From Hyperoodon ampullatus (lineage: Eukaryota > Chordata > Mammalia > Artiodactyla > Ziphiidae), in assembly GCA_949752795.1 (NCBI GenBank), contig CATKHW010000009.1, forward strand, positions 372,001-436,000: a stretch of DNA of 64,000 nt, read 5' to 3'. How positions within the stretch are numbered: position 1 is the stretch's first letter; the number at the start of each line of letters is the position of its first letter. A model generated the notes under the pieces. That model was not told the origin of the DNA. It did no database searches and was given only the letters and a program-made list of their open reading frames with translations. Position numbers and translations under genes: made by a program. This document shows, in pieces, positions 12,001 to 24,800 of this stretch.

Positions 12001-12587
12001 TGTCATCACAAGGCTCCATGACCCTTGTCATCACAATCCTCCAAGACCTCTGTAATCACAATTCTCCATGGCACTTTTCATCTCAATGCTCCATGAACTG
12101 TGTCATCACAATGCACCTTGCCCATCACCATAATATTTCATGCTATTGTCATGACAATGAAATCAAAATGCTCAATGACCTCTGTCATCACAATGCACCA
12201 AACCCTTCGGAATACAATGTTCCATAACACTTGTCATCACAATGCCCCATGACGCTGGTCATCACAATTATCCATGGTCTTCTCATCACAATGCTCCATG
12301 ATCTTTGTCATCACAATGCTCAATACACTTATCATCACAATGCTCCCTGACAGTTGTCATCAGTATGCTCCTTGAACCCTGTCATGACAAGGCTCCATGC
12401 ATTTTTCATCACAATGATCCATTCCCTTTTCATCACAATGCTCCAAGACCCCTGTAATCACAATGCTCCATGTCCTTCTCATCACAAATCTCCATGACGC
12501 ATGTCATCAGAATGCTCCATTGCCTTCTCATCACAATGCTCCATGCCCTTGTCATCACACTGCTTCAAAACCCCTGTAATCTCAATG
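9083..12587 (+). repeat. 24/25-bp minisatellite array between the satellite block and the SINE
   Basis: About 145 units in the same direction as in 1-2310. The array resumes with TCAGAATGCTCCATGG, in the middle of a unit. Landmarks: a 'GTCATAGCAAGCTCC' block at 9331, GAAATCAAAATGC blocks at 10384 and 12159, and CACTAGTCATCAC blocks near 10101 and 11505. The stretch at 10782-10815 is an unoccupied paralogue of the SINE insertion site. No gene is seen. Confidence 0.95.
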
Positions 12588-12602
12588 CTCCATGCACCTT
12601 TT
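12588..12602. repeat. Target-site duplication, left copy
   Basis: CTCCATGCACCTTTT, repeated at 12826-12840 across the SINE. The outermost C is ambiguous because the element itself may end in C, so the duplication is 14 or 15 bp. Confidence 0.88.
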
Positions 12603-12761
12603 TTTTTTGTTTTGTTTTTTTGTTTTTTTGTTTTGTGGTACACGGGCCTCTCACTGTTGTGGCCTCTCCCGTTGCGGAGCACAGGCTCCGGACGCGCAGG
12701 CTCAGCGGCCTTGGCTCACGGGCCCAGCCGCTCCGAGGCATATGGGATCCTCCCAGACCGG

Positions 12762-12773
12762 GGCACGAACCCG
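12762..12773 (-). promoter_or_regulatory. RNA polymerase III B box of the SINE
   Basis: Minus-strand GGGTTCGTGCC is close to the B-box pattern GGTTCGANTCC and lies about 40 bases downstream of the A box, normal tRNA-like spacing. The usual A after GGTTCG is replaced by T, which I recall as typical of this SINE family. Confidence 0.75.
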
Positions 12774-12803
12774 TATCCCCTGCATCGGCAGGCGGACTCT
12801 CAA

Positions 12804-12814
12804 CCACTGCGCCA
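12804..12814 (-). promoter_or_regulatory. RNA polymerase III A box of the SINE
   Basis: Minus-strand TGGCGCAGTGG fits the tRNA A-box pattern TRGYNNARNGG and lies about 12 bases from the element's 5' end, as expected for a tRNA-derived SINE. Confidence 0.8.
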
Positions 12815-12825
12815 CCAGGGAGGCC

Positions 12826-12840
12826 CTCCATGCACCTTTT
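12826..12840. repeat. Target-site duplication, right copy
   Basis: CTCCATGCACCTTTT, identical to 12588-12602. The continuation CATCAGAATGTTCC restores the array exactly as in the unoccupied paralogues near 10790, 18590, 20530 and 54360. Confidence 0.88.
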
Positions 12841-15800
12841 CATCAGAATGTTCCATGCCCTTGTCATCACAATGTTCCATAACCCCGTCATCAAAATATT
12901 CCATGACCATTTTATTCAAATTGCTCCATGACACTTGTCATCGCAATGTCCCAGGCCCTTGTCATCAAAATGCTCCATTACTTTGTCATCACATTCCTCC
13001 ATGACACTTGGTATCACAATGCTCCATGCCATTGTCATCACAGTGGACAATGACATATGTCATCACTATGCTCCCTGATACCAGTCTTCACAATACTCCA
13101 TGACCTTGTCATCACATTGCGCCATGCCCAATGTCATCACAATAATACATGAAATATGTCAAACCAATCTTCCATGCCCCTGTTATCACAATGTTCCATG
13201 CCCTTGTCATCACAATGCTCCATGACCCATGTCATCACAAAGCTCCGTGACTCCAGTCATCACAATGCTTCATGACATTTTTTCACACAATAGTCCATGC
13301 CCTCGTCACACAAGGCTCTGTTACCTTTGTCCCCACAATGCTCCATGCCCTTGTCATCTCAATGCTCCATGCCCACTGTCATCACAATAATCCATGAAAC
13401 TTGTCAGACCAATGTTCCATGCCCCTGTCATCACATTGTTCCATGCCCTTGTCATCACAATGCTCTATGACCCCTGTCATCACAGTGCTCCTTGACTCCA
13501 CTCATCACAATGATTCATGACCTTTCTCATCACAATGGTCCATGCCCTCGTCACACAAGGCTCTGTGATCTTCGTCACCACAATGATCCATGAAATTTAC
13601 ATCACAATGCTCCATGCCTTTGTCAGCACAATGCTCCATGACACTTGTCATCAAAATGCTCCATGCGCTTGTCAGCACAATGCTCCATGACACATGTCAT
13701 CACAATGTGCCATGCTCTTTTCATTACAATGTTCCACATCCTTTTCATCGCTATGCTCCATAAAACTTGTCATCACAATGCTCCATGCACTTCTCATCAA
13801 AATGCTCTCTCACCACATATATCACAATGTTCCATCACTAGTCATCACAATACTCGCTCACCCCTGTCATCACAATGTTCCATGACCACTGTCATCACAG
13901 TGATACATGCCCTTATCATCACAATGCTCCATGACCCCTGACATCACAATGTTCCATAACCCCTGTAACAAAATGCTCCATGACCCATTTCATCACAATG
14001 CTTCATGACCCGTGACATCACAATGTTCCATAACCCCTGTCATCAAAATATTCCATGACCCTTTTATTCAAATTGCACCATGACCCTGTCATCACAATGC
14101 TCCCTGCACTTCTCATCACAATGCACCACGCCCCTGTCATCAAAATGCCCCATGACATTTGTCATCACAAACCTCCATGACGGTTTGCATCACAACGCTC
14201 CATGCCATTGTCATCACAATGCTCAATGAAATCTCTCATCACATTGCTCCATGCCCTTGTCATCACAATGTTCCATTACACCTGTCATAACAATGCTCCA
14301 TGACCCCTGCCATCACAGTGTTCCCCGGCCTTGTCATCACAAGGTTCCATGTCCCTTGTCATCACAATGCTCCAAGACCTATGTAATCACAATTCTCCAT
14401 GCCCCTTTTCATCTCAATGCTCCATGAACACTTTCATCTCAATGCACCATGCCCATCATCTTAATGATTCATGCTACTGTCATCACAATGAAATCAAAAT
14501 GCTCCATGTCCTCTGTCATCACAATGCTCCAAACCCTTCTGATCACAATGTTCCATAACACTTGTCATCACATGCCCCATGACACTCGTCATCACAATTA
14601 TGCAAGCTCTTCTCATCACAATGCACCATGACCTTTGTCACCACAATGCTCAATACACTTGGCATCACAATGCTCGCTGACACTTGTCATCAGTATGCTC
14701 CTTGAACATAGTCATGACAAGACTCCATGCCTTTTTCATCACAATGATCCATTCCCTTTTCATCACAATGCACCAAGACACCTGTTATCACAATGCTCCG
14801 TGACTCCAGTCATCACAATGCTTCATGACATTTGTCATCACAATGTTCCATGACCTCATCACACAAAGCTCTGTGACATTTGTCACCACAATGCTCCATG
14901 AAATATTTATCACAATGCTCTGTGACCCTTGTCATCACAAAGCTCCATGCCTTTGTCAGCACAATGCTCCATGACCCTTGTCATCACAATGCTCGATGCG
15001 TGTGTCAGCACATTGCTCCATAACCCATGTCATCACAATGCACGATGCACTTGTCATCACAATGCTCCTCATCCTTGTCATCAAAATGCTCCATAAACCT
15101 TGTCATCACAATGCTCCCTGACAGTTGTCATCAGTATGCTCCTTGAACACTGTCATGACATGCCTCCATGCATTTTTCATCACAATGATCCATTCTCCTT
15201 TCATCACAATGCTCCAAGACCCCTGTAATCACAATGCTCCATGTCCTTGTCATCACAAAGCTCCATGATGCATGTCATCAGAATGCTCCATTGCCTTCTC
15301 ATCACAATGCTCCATGCCCTTGTAATCACATTGCTTCAAAACCCCTGTAATCTCAATGCTCCATGCACATTTTCATCAGAATGCTCCATGCCCTTTTCAT
15401 CACAATGCTCCATGACCCTTGTCATCGCAATGTTCCATGCCCTTGTCATCAAAATGCTCCATTACCTTTGTCATCACAATCCTCCATGACACTTGGTATC
15501 ACAATGCTCCATGCCATTGTCATCACAATGGACAATGACATATGTCATCACAATGCTCCCTGACACCTGTCTTCACAATACTCCATGACATTGCCATCAC
15601 AATGTTCCGTGCCCTTGTCATCACAATGCGCCATGCCCACTGTCATCACAATAATCCATGAAACATGTCAGACCAATGTTCCATGCCCCTGTCATCACAA
15701 TGCTCCATGCCCTTGTCATCACAATGCTCCATGACACCTGTCATCACAATGCTCTGTGACTCCATTCATCACAATGCTTCATGATCTTTGTCCTCACAAT

Positions 15801-18800
15801 CGTCCATGGCATCGTCACCTAAGGCTCTGTGACCTTTGTCACCACAATGCTCCATGCCCTTGTCATCTCAATGCTCCATGCCCACTGTCATCACAAAAAT
15901 CCATGAAACTTGTCAGACCAATGTTCCATGCCCCTGTCATCACATTGCTCCATGCCCTTGTCATCACAATGCTCCATGACCCCTGTCACCACAATGCTCC
16001 GTGACTCCAGTCATCACAATGATTCATGACATTTCTCATTACAATACTCCATGCCATCGACACACAAGGCTCTGTGATCTTTGTCACCACAATGCTCCAT
16101 GAAATTTTCATCACAATGCTCTGTTTCCCTTGTCATCACAATGCTCCATGCCTTTGTCAGCACAAAGCTCCATGACACTTGTCATCAAAATGCTCCATGC
16201 GCTTGTCAGCACAATGCTCCATGTCACATGTCCTCACAATGATCCATTCTCTTTTCATCACAATGCTCCAAGACCCCTGTTATCACAATGCTCCGTGACT
16301 CCAGTCATCACAATGCTTCATGACATTTGTCATCACAATGGTGCATGACCTTGCACACAAAGCTCTGTGACCTTCGTCACCACAATGCTCCATTAAATTT
16401 TTATCACAATGCTCTGTGACCCTTGTCATCACAATGCTTGATGTGCATGTCAGCACAATGCTCCATGAGCCATGTCATCGCAATGCACCATCCACTTGTC
16501 ATCACAATGCTCCACATCCTTGTCATCACAAAGCTCCATGACCCATGTCATCAGAATGCTCCATGCACTTCTCCTCAAAATGCCGTCTCACAACTGATAT
16601 CACAATGTTCCTTCACTAGTCATCACAATACTCTCTCACCCCTGTCATCACAATATTCCATGACCCCTGTAATCACAATTCTGCATGCCCTTGTCATCAC
16701 AAAGCTCCATGACGCATGTCATCAGAATGCTCCATTGCCTTCTCATCACAATACTCCATGCCCTTGTTATCACAATGCTCCAACACCCCTGTAATCACAA
16801 TGCTCCATGCCACTTTTCATCTCAATGCTCCATGAACCCTGTCATCACAATGCACCGTGCCCATCACCATAATATTTCATCCTATTGTCATCACAATGAA
16901 ATCAAAATGCCCAATGACCTCAGTCATCAAAATGCACAAAACCCATCTGATCACAATGTTCCATAACACTTGTCATCACATGCCCCATGACGCTCGTCAT
17001 CACAATTATGCAAGGTCTTCTCATCACAATGCTCCATGACCTTTGTCACCACAATGCTCAATACACTTGGCATCACAATGCTCGCTGACACTTGTCATCA
17101 GTATGCTCCTTGAACACTGTCATGACAAGGCTCGATGCCTTTTTCATCACAATGATCCATTCCCTTTTCATCAAAATGCTCCATGACCCCTGTTATCACA
17201 ATGCTCCGTGACTCCATTCATCACAATGCTTCATGACATTTGTCATCACAATGGTCCATGATGTTGTCACACAAAGCTCTGTGACCTTTGTCACCACAAT
17301 GCTCCATGAAATTTTTATCACAATGCTCTGTGACCCTTGTCATCACAAAGCTCCATGCCTTTGTCAGCACAATGTTTGATGCGCGTGTCAGCACAATGCT
17401 CCATAACCCATGTCATCACAATGCACCATGCACTTCTCATCACATTGCTCCACATCCTTGTCATCAAAATTCTCCATAAACCTTGTCATCACAATGCTCC
17501 ATGAACTTCTCCTCAAAATGCCTTCTCACCACTGATATCACAATGTTTCATCACTAGTCATCACAATACTCACTCACTCCTGTCATCACAATATTCCATG
17601 ACCACTGTCATCACAGTGCTACATGCCCTTATCATCACAATGACCCATGACCCCTGACATCACAATGTTCCATAACCCCTGTCACAAAATGCTCCATGAC
17701 CCATTTCATCACCATGCTTCATGACCACTGACATCACAATGTTCCATTACCCCTGTCATCAAAATATTCCATGACACTTTTATTCAAATTGCTCCATGAC
17801 CCTGTCATCACAATGCTCCCTGCCCTTCTCATCACAATGCACCACGCACTTGTCATCAAAATGCCCCATGACATTTGTCATCACAAAGCTCCATGACCCT
17901 TGGCATCACATTGCTCCATGCACTTGTCATCACAATGCTGCATTACACCTGTCATAACAATGCTCCATGAACCCTGCCATCACAATGTTCCATGGCCTTG
18001 TCATCACAAGGCTCCATGACCTTTGTCATCACAATGCTCCAAGACATCTGTAATCACAATTCTCCATGCCACTTTTCATCTCAATGCTCCATGAACACTG
18101 TCATCACAATGCACCATGCCCATCATCATAAAGATTCTTGCTATTGTCATCACAATGAAATCAAAATGCTCCATGTCCTCTGTCATCACAATGCTCCAAA
18201 CCCTTCAGATCACAATGTTCCATAGCACTTGTCTTCACATGCCCCATGACGCTCGTCATCACAATTATGCAAGGTCTTCTCATCACAATGCTCCATGACC
18301 TTTGTCACCACAATGCTCAATACACTTGGCATCACAATGCTCGCTGACACCTGTCATCAGTATGCTCCTTGAACACTGTCATGACAAGGCTCCATGCATT
18401 TTTCATCACAATGATCCATTCCCTTTTCATCACAATGCTCCAAGACCCCTGTAATCACAATGCTCCATGTCCTTGTCATCACAAAGCTCCATGACGCATG
18501 TCATCAGAATGCTCCATTGCCTTCTCATCACAATGCTCCATGCCCTTGTAATCACATTGCTTCAAAACCCCAGTAATCTCAATGCTCCATGCACCTTTTC
18601 ATCAGAATGCTCCATGCCCTTGTCATCACAATGCTCCACGACACTTGTCATCGCAATGTTCCATGCCCTTGTCATCAAAATGCTCCTTTACCTTTATCAT
18701 CACAATCCTCCATGACACTTGGTATCACAATGCTCCATGCCATTGTCATCACAATGGACAATGATATATGTCATCACAATGATCCCTGACACCTGTCTTC

Positions 18801-21800
18801 ACAATAATCCATGACCTTGTCTTCACAAAGATCCATGCCCTTGTCATCACAATGTGCCATGCCCACTGTCATCACAATAATCCATGAAACATGTCAGACC
18901 AATGTTCCATGCCCCTGTCATCACAATGTTCCCTACCCTTGTCATCACAATGCTCCATGACCCCTGTCATCACAATGCTCCGTGACTCCAGTCATCACAA
19001 TTCTTCATGACCTTTGACCTCAAAATAGTCCATGCCCTCGTCACACAAGGCTCTGTGACCTTTGTCACGACAATGCTCCATGCCCTTGTCATTTCAATGC
19101 TCCATGCCCACTGTCATCACAAAAATCCATGAAACTTGTCAGACCTATGTTCCATGCCCCTGTCATCATATTGCTCCATACCCTTGTCATCAAAATGCTC
19201 CATGACCCATGTCATCACAGTGCTCCTTGACTCCAGTCATCACAATGATTCATGACCTTTCTCATCACAATGGTCCATGCCCTCGTCACACAAGGCTCTG
19301 TGATCTTTGTCACCACAATGCTCCATGAAATTTTAATCACAATGCTCTGTGTCCCTTGTCATCACAGTGCTCCATGCCTTTGTCAGCACAATGCTCCATG
19401 ACACTTGTCATCAAAATGCTCCCTGCGCTTGTCAGCACAATGCTCCATGACACATGTCATCACAATGTGCCATGCTCTTTTCATCACAATGCTCCACATC
19501 CTTTTCATCGCTATGCTCCATAAAATTTGCCATTACAATGCTCCATGCACTTCTCATCAAAATGCTCTCTCAACACATATAACACAATGTTCCATCATTA
19601 GTCAACACAATACTCCCTCACCCCTGTCATCACAATGTTCAATGACCACTGTCATCACAGTGCTACATGCCCTTATCATCGCAATGCTCCATGACCACTG
19701 ACATCACAATGTTCCATAACCCCTGTCACAAAATGCTCCATGACCCATTTCATCACAATGCTTCATGACCCCTGACATCACAATGTTCCATAACCTCTGT
19801 TAGCAAAATATTCCATGACATTTTTATTCAAATTGATCCATGACCCTCTCATCACAATGCTCCCTGCCCTTCTCATCACAATGCACCACGCCCTTGTCAT
19901 CAAAATGCCCCATGACATTTGTCATCACAAAGCTCCATGACCCTTGGCATCACAATGCTCCATGCCATTGTCATCACAATGCTCCAACACCCCTGTAATC
20001 ACAATGTTCCATACCCCTTTTCATCTCAGTGCTCCATGAACCCTGTCATCACAATGCACCGTGCCCATCACCATAGTATTTCATGCTATTGTCATCACAA
20101 TGAAATCAAAATGCTCAATGACCTCTGTCATCACAATGCACCAAACCCTTCTGATCACAATGTTCCATAGCACTTGTCATCACAATGCCCCATGACGCTA
20201 GTCATCACAATTATCCATGGTCTTCTCACCACAATGCTCCATGATCTTTGTCATCACAATGCTCAATACAATTATCATCACAAAGCTCCCTGACCGTTGT
20301 CATCACTATGCTCCTTGAACCCTGTCATGACAAGGCTCCATGCATTTTTCATCACAATGATCCATTCCCTTTTCATCACAATGCTCCAAGACCCCTGTAA
20401 TCACAATGCTCCATGTCCTTCTCATCACAAGGCTCCAAGACGCATGTCATCAGAATGCTCCATTGCCTTCTCATCACAATGCTCCATGTCCTTGTAATCA
20501 CATTGTTTCAAAACCCCTGTAATCTCAATGCTCCATGCACTTTTTCATCAGAATGCTCCATGTCCTTGTCATCACAATGCTCCAGGACCCTTGTCATCGC
20601 AATGTTCCAAGCCCTTGTCATCAAAATGCTCCATTACATTTGTCATCACAATTCTCCATGACACTTGGTATCACAATGCTCCATGCCATTGTCATCACAA
20701 TGGACAATGACATATGTCATCACAATGGTCCTTGATACCTGTCTTCACAATACTCCATGACCTTGTCATCACAATGTTCCATGCCCTTGTCATCACAATG
20801 CACCATGCCCACTGTCATCACAATAATCCATGAAACATGTCAGACCAATGTTCCATGCCCCTGTCGTGAAAATGATCCATGCCCTTGTCATCACAATGCT
20901 CCATGACTCCTGTCATCACAATGCTTCATGACCTTTGTCCTCACAATGGTCCATGCCCTCGTCACACAAGGCTCTGTGATCTTTGTCACCACAATTCTCC
21001 ATGCCCTTGTCATCTCAATGCTGCATGCCCACTGTCATCACAATAATCCATGAAACTTGTCAGACCAATGTTCCATGCACCTGTCATCACATTGCTCCAT
21101 GCCCTTGTCATCAAAATGCTCCATGAACCATGTCATCACAGTGCTCCATGACTCCAGTCATCACAATGATTCATGACCTTTCTCATCACAATGATCCATG
21201 CCCTCGTCACACAAGGCTCTGTTGTCTTTTTCACCACAATACTCCATGAAATTTTAATCACAATGCTCTGTGTCCCTTGTCATCACAGTGTTCCATGCCT
21301 TTGTCAGCACCATGCTCCATGACACTTGTCATCAAAATGCACCATGCCCTTGTCACCACAATGCTCCATGACACATGTCATCACAATGTGCCATGCTCTT
21401 TTCATCACAATGCTCCACATCATTTTCATCGCTATGCTCCATAAAACTTGTCATTACAATGCTCCATGCACTTCTCATCAAAATGCTCTCTCAACACATA
21501 TATCACAATGTTACATCACTAGTCATCACAATACTCCCTCACACCTGTCATCACAATGTTCCATGACCACTGTCATCACAGTGCTACATGCCCTTATCAT
21601 CACAATGCTCCATGACCCCTGACATCACAATGTTCCATAACACCTGTCACAAAATGCTCCATGACCCTTTTCATCAAAATGCTCCATTACCCCTGACATC
21701 ACAAGGTTCCATAACCCCTGTCATCAAAATGTTCCATGACACTTTTCATCAATTTGCTCCATGACCCTGTCATCATAATGCTCCCTGCCCTTCTCATCAC
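12841..21800 (+). repeat. 24/25-bp minisatellite array, higher-order blocks about 1.3-2.4 kb apart
   Basis: About 370 units, all in one direction. GAAATCAAAATGC landmarks lie at 14490, 16898, 18157 and 20102. CACTAGTCATCAC-type landmarks lie near 13836, 16613, 17552, 19598 and 21518. Blocks of 300-900 bp around these landmarks can be recognised from copy to copy, for example 13645-13941, 19405-19701 and 21326-21622, but the order and spacing vary. Paralogues of the SINE target site, without an insert, lie near 15360, 18590 and 20530. No gene or other element is seen. Confidence 0.94.
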
Positions 21801-24800
21801 AATGCACCACGACCTTGTCATCAAAATGCTCCAAGACGTTTGTCATCACAAAGCTCCATGACCCTTGGCATCACAGTGCTCCATGCCATTTCATCACAAT
21901 GCTACATGGAACCTCTCATCACATTGCTCCATGCCCTTGTCACCACAATGCTCCATGACGCTTGTCATCACAATGCTCGATACTCTTCTCATCACAATGC
22001 TTCATGCCCTTGCCATTACAATTCTCCATGACACATGTCATCAGACTGCTCCATGGCCTTCTCCTCACAATGCTCCATGCCCTTGTCATCACAATGCTCC
22101 AAGAACCGTGTAATCACAATGCTCCATGCCCCTATTCATCAGAATGCTCCATGAGACTTGTCATCACAAGGCTCCATGGTCTTCTCATCACACTGCTCCA
22201 GGACATTGTCATCACAATGCTCCATTCCCTTGTCATCACAATGCTCCATGACCCCTCTCATCACAATGTTCCATGACAAGTGTCATCACAATGCCCCATG
22301 CACCTTGTCATTACAGAGATCCATGACGCTCTTCATCATAATTTTCCACGGTCTTTTCATCACAATGCTCCACGGTCTTGGTATCACAATTCTCCATGCT
22401 CTGTTCATCACAATCCTCCATGTCCCATGTCATTACAATTCTCCACGTCCTTCTCATCACAATGCTTCATGACACTTGTCATCACAATGTTACATGATCT
22501 TGTCATCACAATTCTCCTTGCACTTGTCATCGCAATGCTCTACGACCCCTGTCATAGCAAGCTCCATGCGCTTGGCATCACAATGCTTCACGACGTTGTC
22601 ATCAAAATTCTCATTGTCCCTTGTCATCACAATGCTCCATGCCCTTGTCATCACAATGCTCCATGACCCTTGTCATCACAATGATCCAAGCTCTTGTCAT
22701 CAAAATGCTCCATTACCCTTGTCATCACAATCCTCCATGACACTTGGTATCACAATGCTCCATGCCATTGTCATCACAATGGACAATGACATATGTCATC
22801 ACAATGCTCCCTGACACCTGTCTTCACAATACTCCATGACCTTGATATCACAATGTTCCATGACCTTGTCATTACAATGCACCATGCCCAGTCTCATCAC
22901 AATAATCCATAAATCTTGTCAGAGCAATGCTCCATGACCCCTGTCATCACAATGCTCTGTGACTCCAGTCATCACAATGCTTCATGACCTATCTCATCAC
23001 AATGGTCCATGCCCTCGTCACACAAGGCTCTGTGATCATTTTCACCACAATGCTCCATGAATATTTCATCACAATGCTCTGTGTCCCTTGTCAACAAAAT
23101 GCTCCATGCCTTTGTCAGCACAATGCTCCATGACACATGTCATCAAAATTCTCCATGCGCTTGTCACCACAATGCTCCATGACCCATGTCATCACAATGC
23201 ACCATGCGCTTGTCATCAAAATACTCCACATCCTTATCATTGCTATGCTCCATAACACTTGTCATCAGAATGCTCCATGCACTTCTCATCAAAATGCTCT
23301 CTCACCACATGTATCACAAAGTTACATCACTAGTCATCACAATACTCCCTCACCCCTGTCATCACAGTGTTCCATGCCCCTGTCATCACAGTGCTACATG
23401 CCCTTATCATCACAATGCTCCATGACCCCTGTCATCACATTGCTACATGCCCTTATCATCACAATGCTCCATGACCCCTGACATCACAATGTACCATAAC
23501 CCCTGTCACAAAATGCTCCATGACCCATTTCATCACAATGCTTCATGACCCCTGACATCACAATGTTCCATAACCCCTGTCATCAAAATATTCCATGACA
23601 CTTTTCATCAATTTGCTCCATGACTCTGTCATCACTATGCTCCCTGCCCTTCTCATCACAATGCACCACGACCTTGTCATCAAAATGCTCCATGACCTTT
23701 GTCATCACAAAGCTCCATGACCCTTGGCATCACAATGCTCCATGCCATTTAATCACAATGCTACATGAAACCTCTCATCACATTGCTCCATGCCCTTGTC
23801 ACCACAATGCTCCATGACGCTTGTCATCACAATGCTCGATACTCTTCTCATCACAATGCTCCATGCCCTTGTCATTACAATCCTCCATGACACATGTATC
23901 ACAGTGTTCCGTGCCCTAGTCATCACAGTGTTCCATGCCGAATCTCATCACAATAATCAATGAAATTTTCAGACCAATGTTCCATGCCCTTGTCGTCACA
24001 ATGCTCCATTACCCCTGTCATAACAATGCTCCATGACCCCTGCCATCACAATGTTCCACCGCCTTGGCACCCAAGGCTCCATGACCCTTGTCATCACAAT
24101 GCTCCAAGACCCCTGTAATCACAATGCTCCATGCCCCTATTCATCAGAATGCTCCATGAGACTTGTCATCATAAGGCTCCATGGTCTTCTCATCACACTG
24201 CTCCAGGACCTTGTCATCACAATGCTCCATTCCCTTGTCATCACAATGCTCCTTGACCACTGTCATCACAATACTCCATGAACATTTTCAGGCCAATGCT
24301 CCATGACTTTCTCATCACAGTGCTGCATGACCCTTGTCATCACAATGCTCCATGAAACCTGTCATCACAATGCTCCATGCCCCTTGTCATTACAGTGATC
24401 CATGACGCTCTTCATCATAATTATCCATGGTCTTTGCATCACAATGCTCCACGGTCTTGCTATCACAATTCTCCATGCCCTGTTCATCACAATGCTCCAT
24501 GTCCCATGTCATTACAATTCTCCACGTCCTTGTCATCACAATGCTTCGTGACACTTCTCATCACAATGTTACATAATCTTGTCATCACAATTCTCCATGC
24601 ACTTGTCATCGCAATGCTCTATGACCCCTGTCATAGCAAGCTCCATGCGCTTGTCATCACAATGCTTCACGACGTTGTCATCAAAATTCTCAATGGCTCT
24701 TGTCATCATAATGCTCCATGCCATTGTCATCACAATGCTCCATGACCCTTGTCATCACAATGTTCCAAGCCCTTGTCATCAAAATGCTCCATTACCTTTG

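Larger units (their letters stand above)
12603..12825 (-). mobile_element. CHR-type cetacean SINE (tRNA-derived), full length
   Basis: Read on the minus strand, the element starts GGCCTCCCTGGTGGCGCAG at 12825. It contains a tRNA-like head with A box TGGCGCAGTGG and B box GGGTTCGTGCC. It continues through GAGCGGCTGGGCCCGTGAGC and GTCCGGAGCCTGTGCTCCG to GAGAGGCCCGTGTACC, and ends in an A-rich tail (AAAACAAAAAAAC pattern, the T-rich run at 12603-12642). I recognise this as the CHR SINE family of cetaceans and their relatives, moved by LINE-1-type target-primed reverse transcription. A few CpG-type changes suggest it is not brand new. It is the only recognisable independent transposon insertion in about 57 kb of minisatellite. 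Confidence 0.93.

Noticed and set aside
12740..12825. A functional tRNA gene on the minus strand
   Set aside because: A and B boxes are present, but the sequence continues into the SINE body and A-rich tail and is flanked by a target-site duplication. It is the tRNA-derived head of a SINE.
12470..13004. Frames of 153 and 167 codons that look less repetitive
   Set aside because: They run through the CHR SINE and its T-rich tail. The non-repeat part is translated SINE on the wrong strand.
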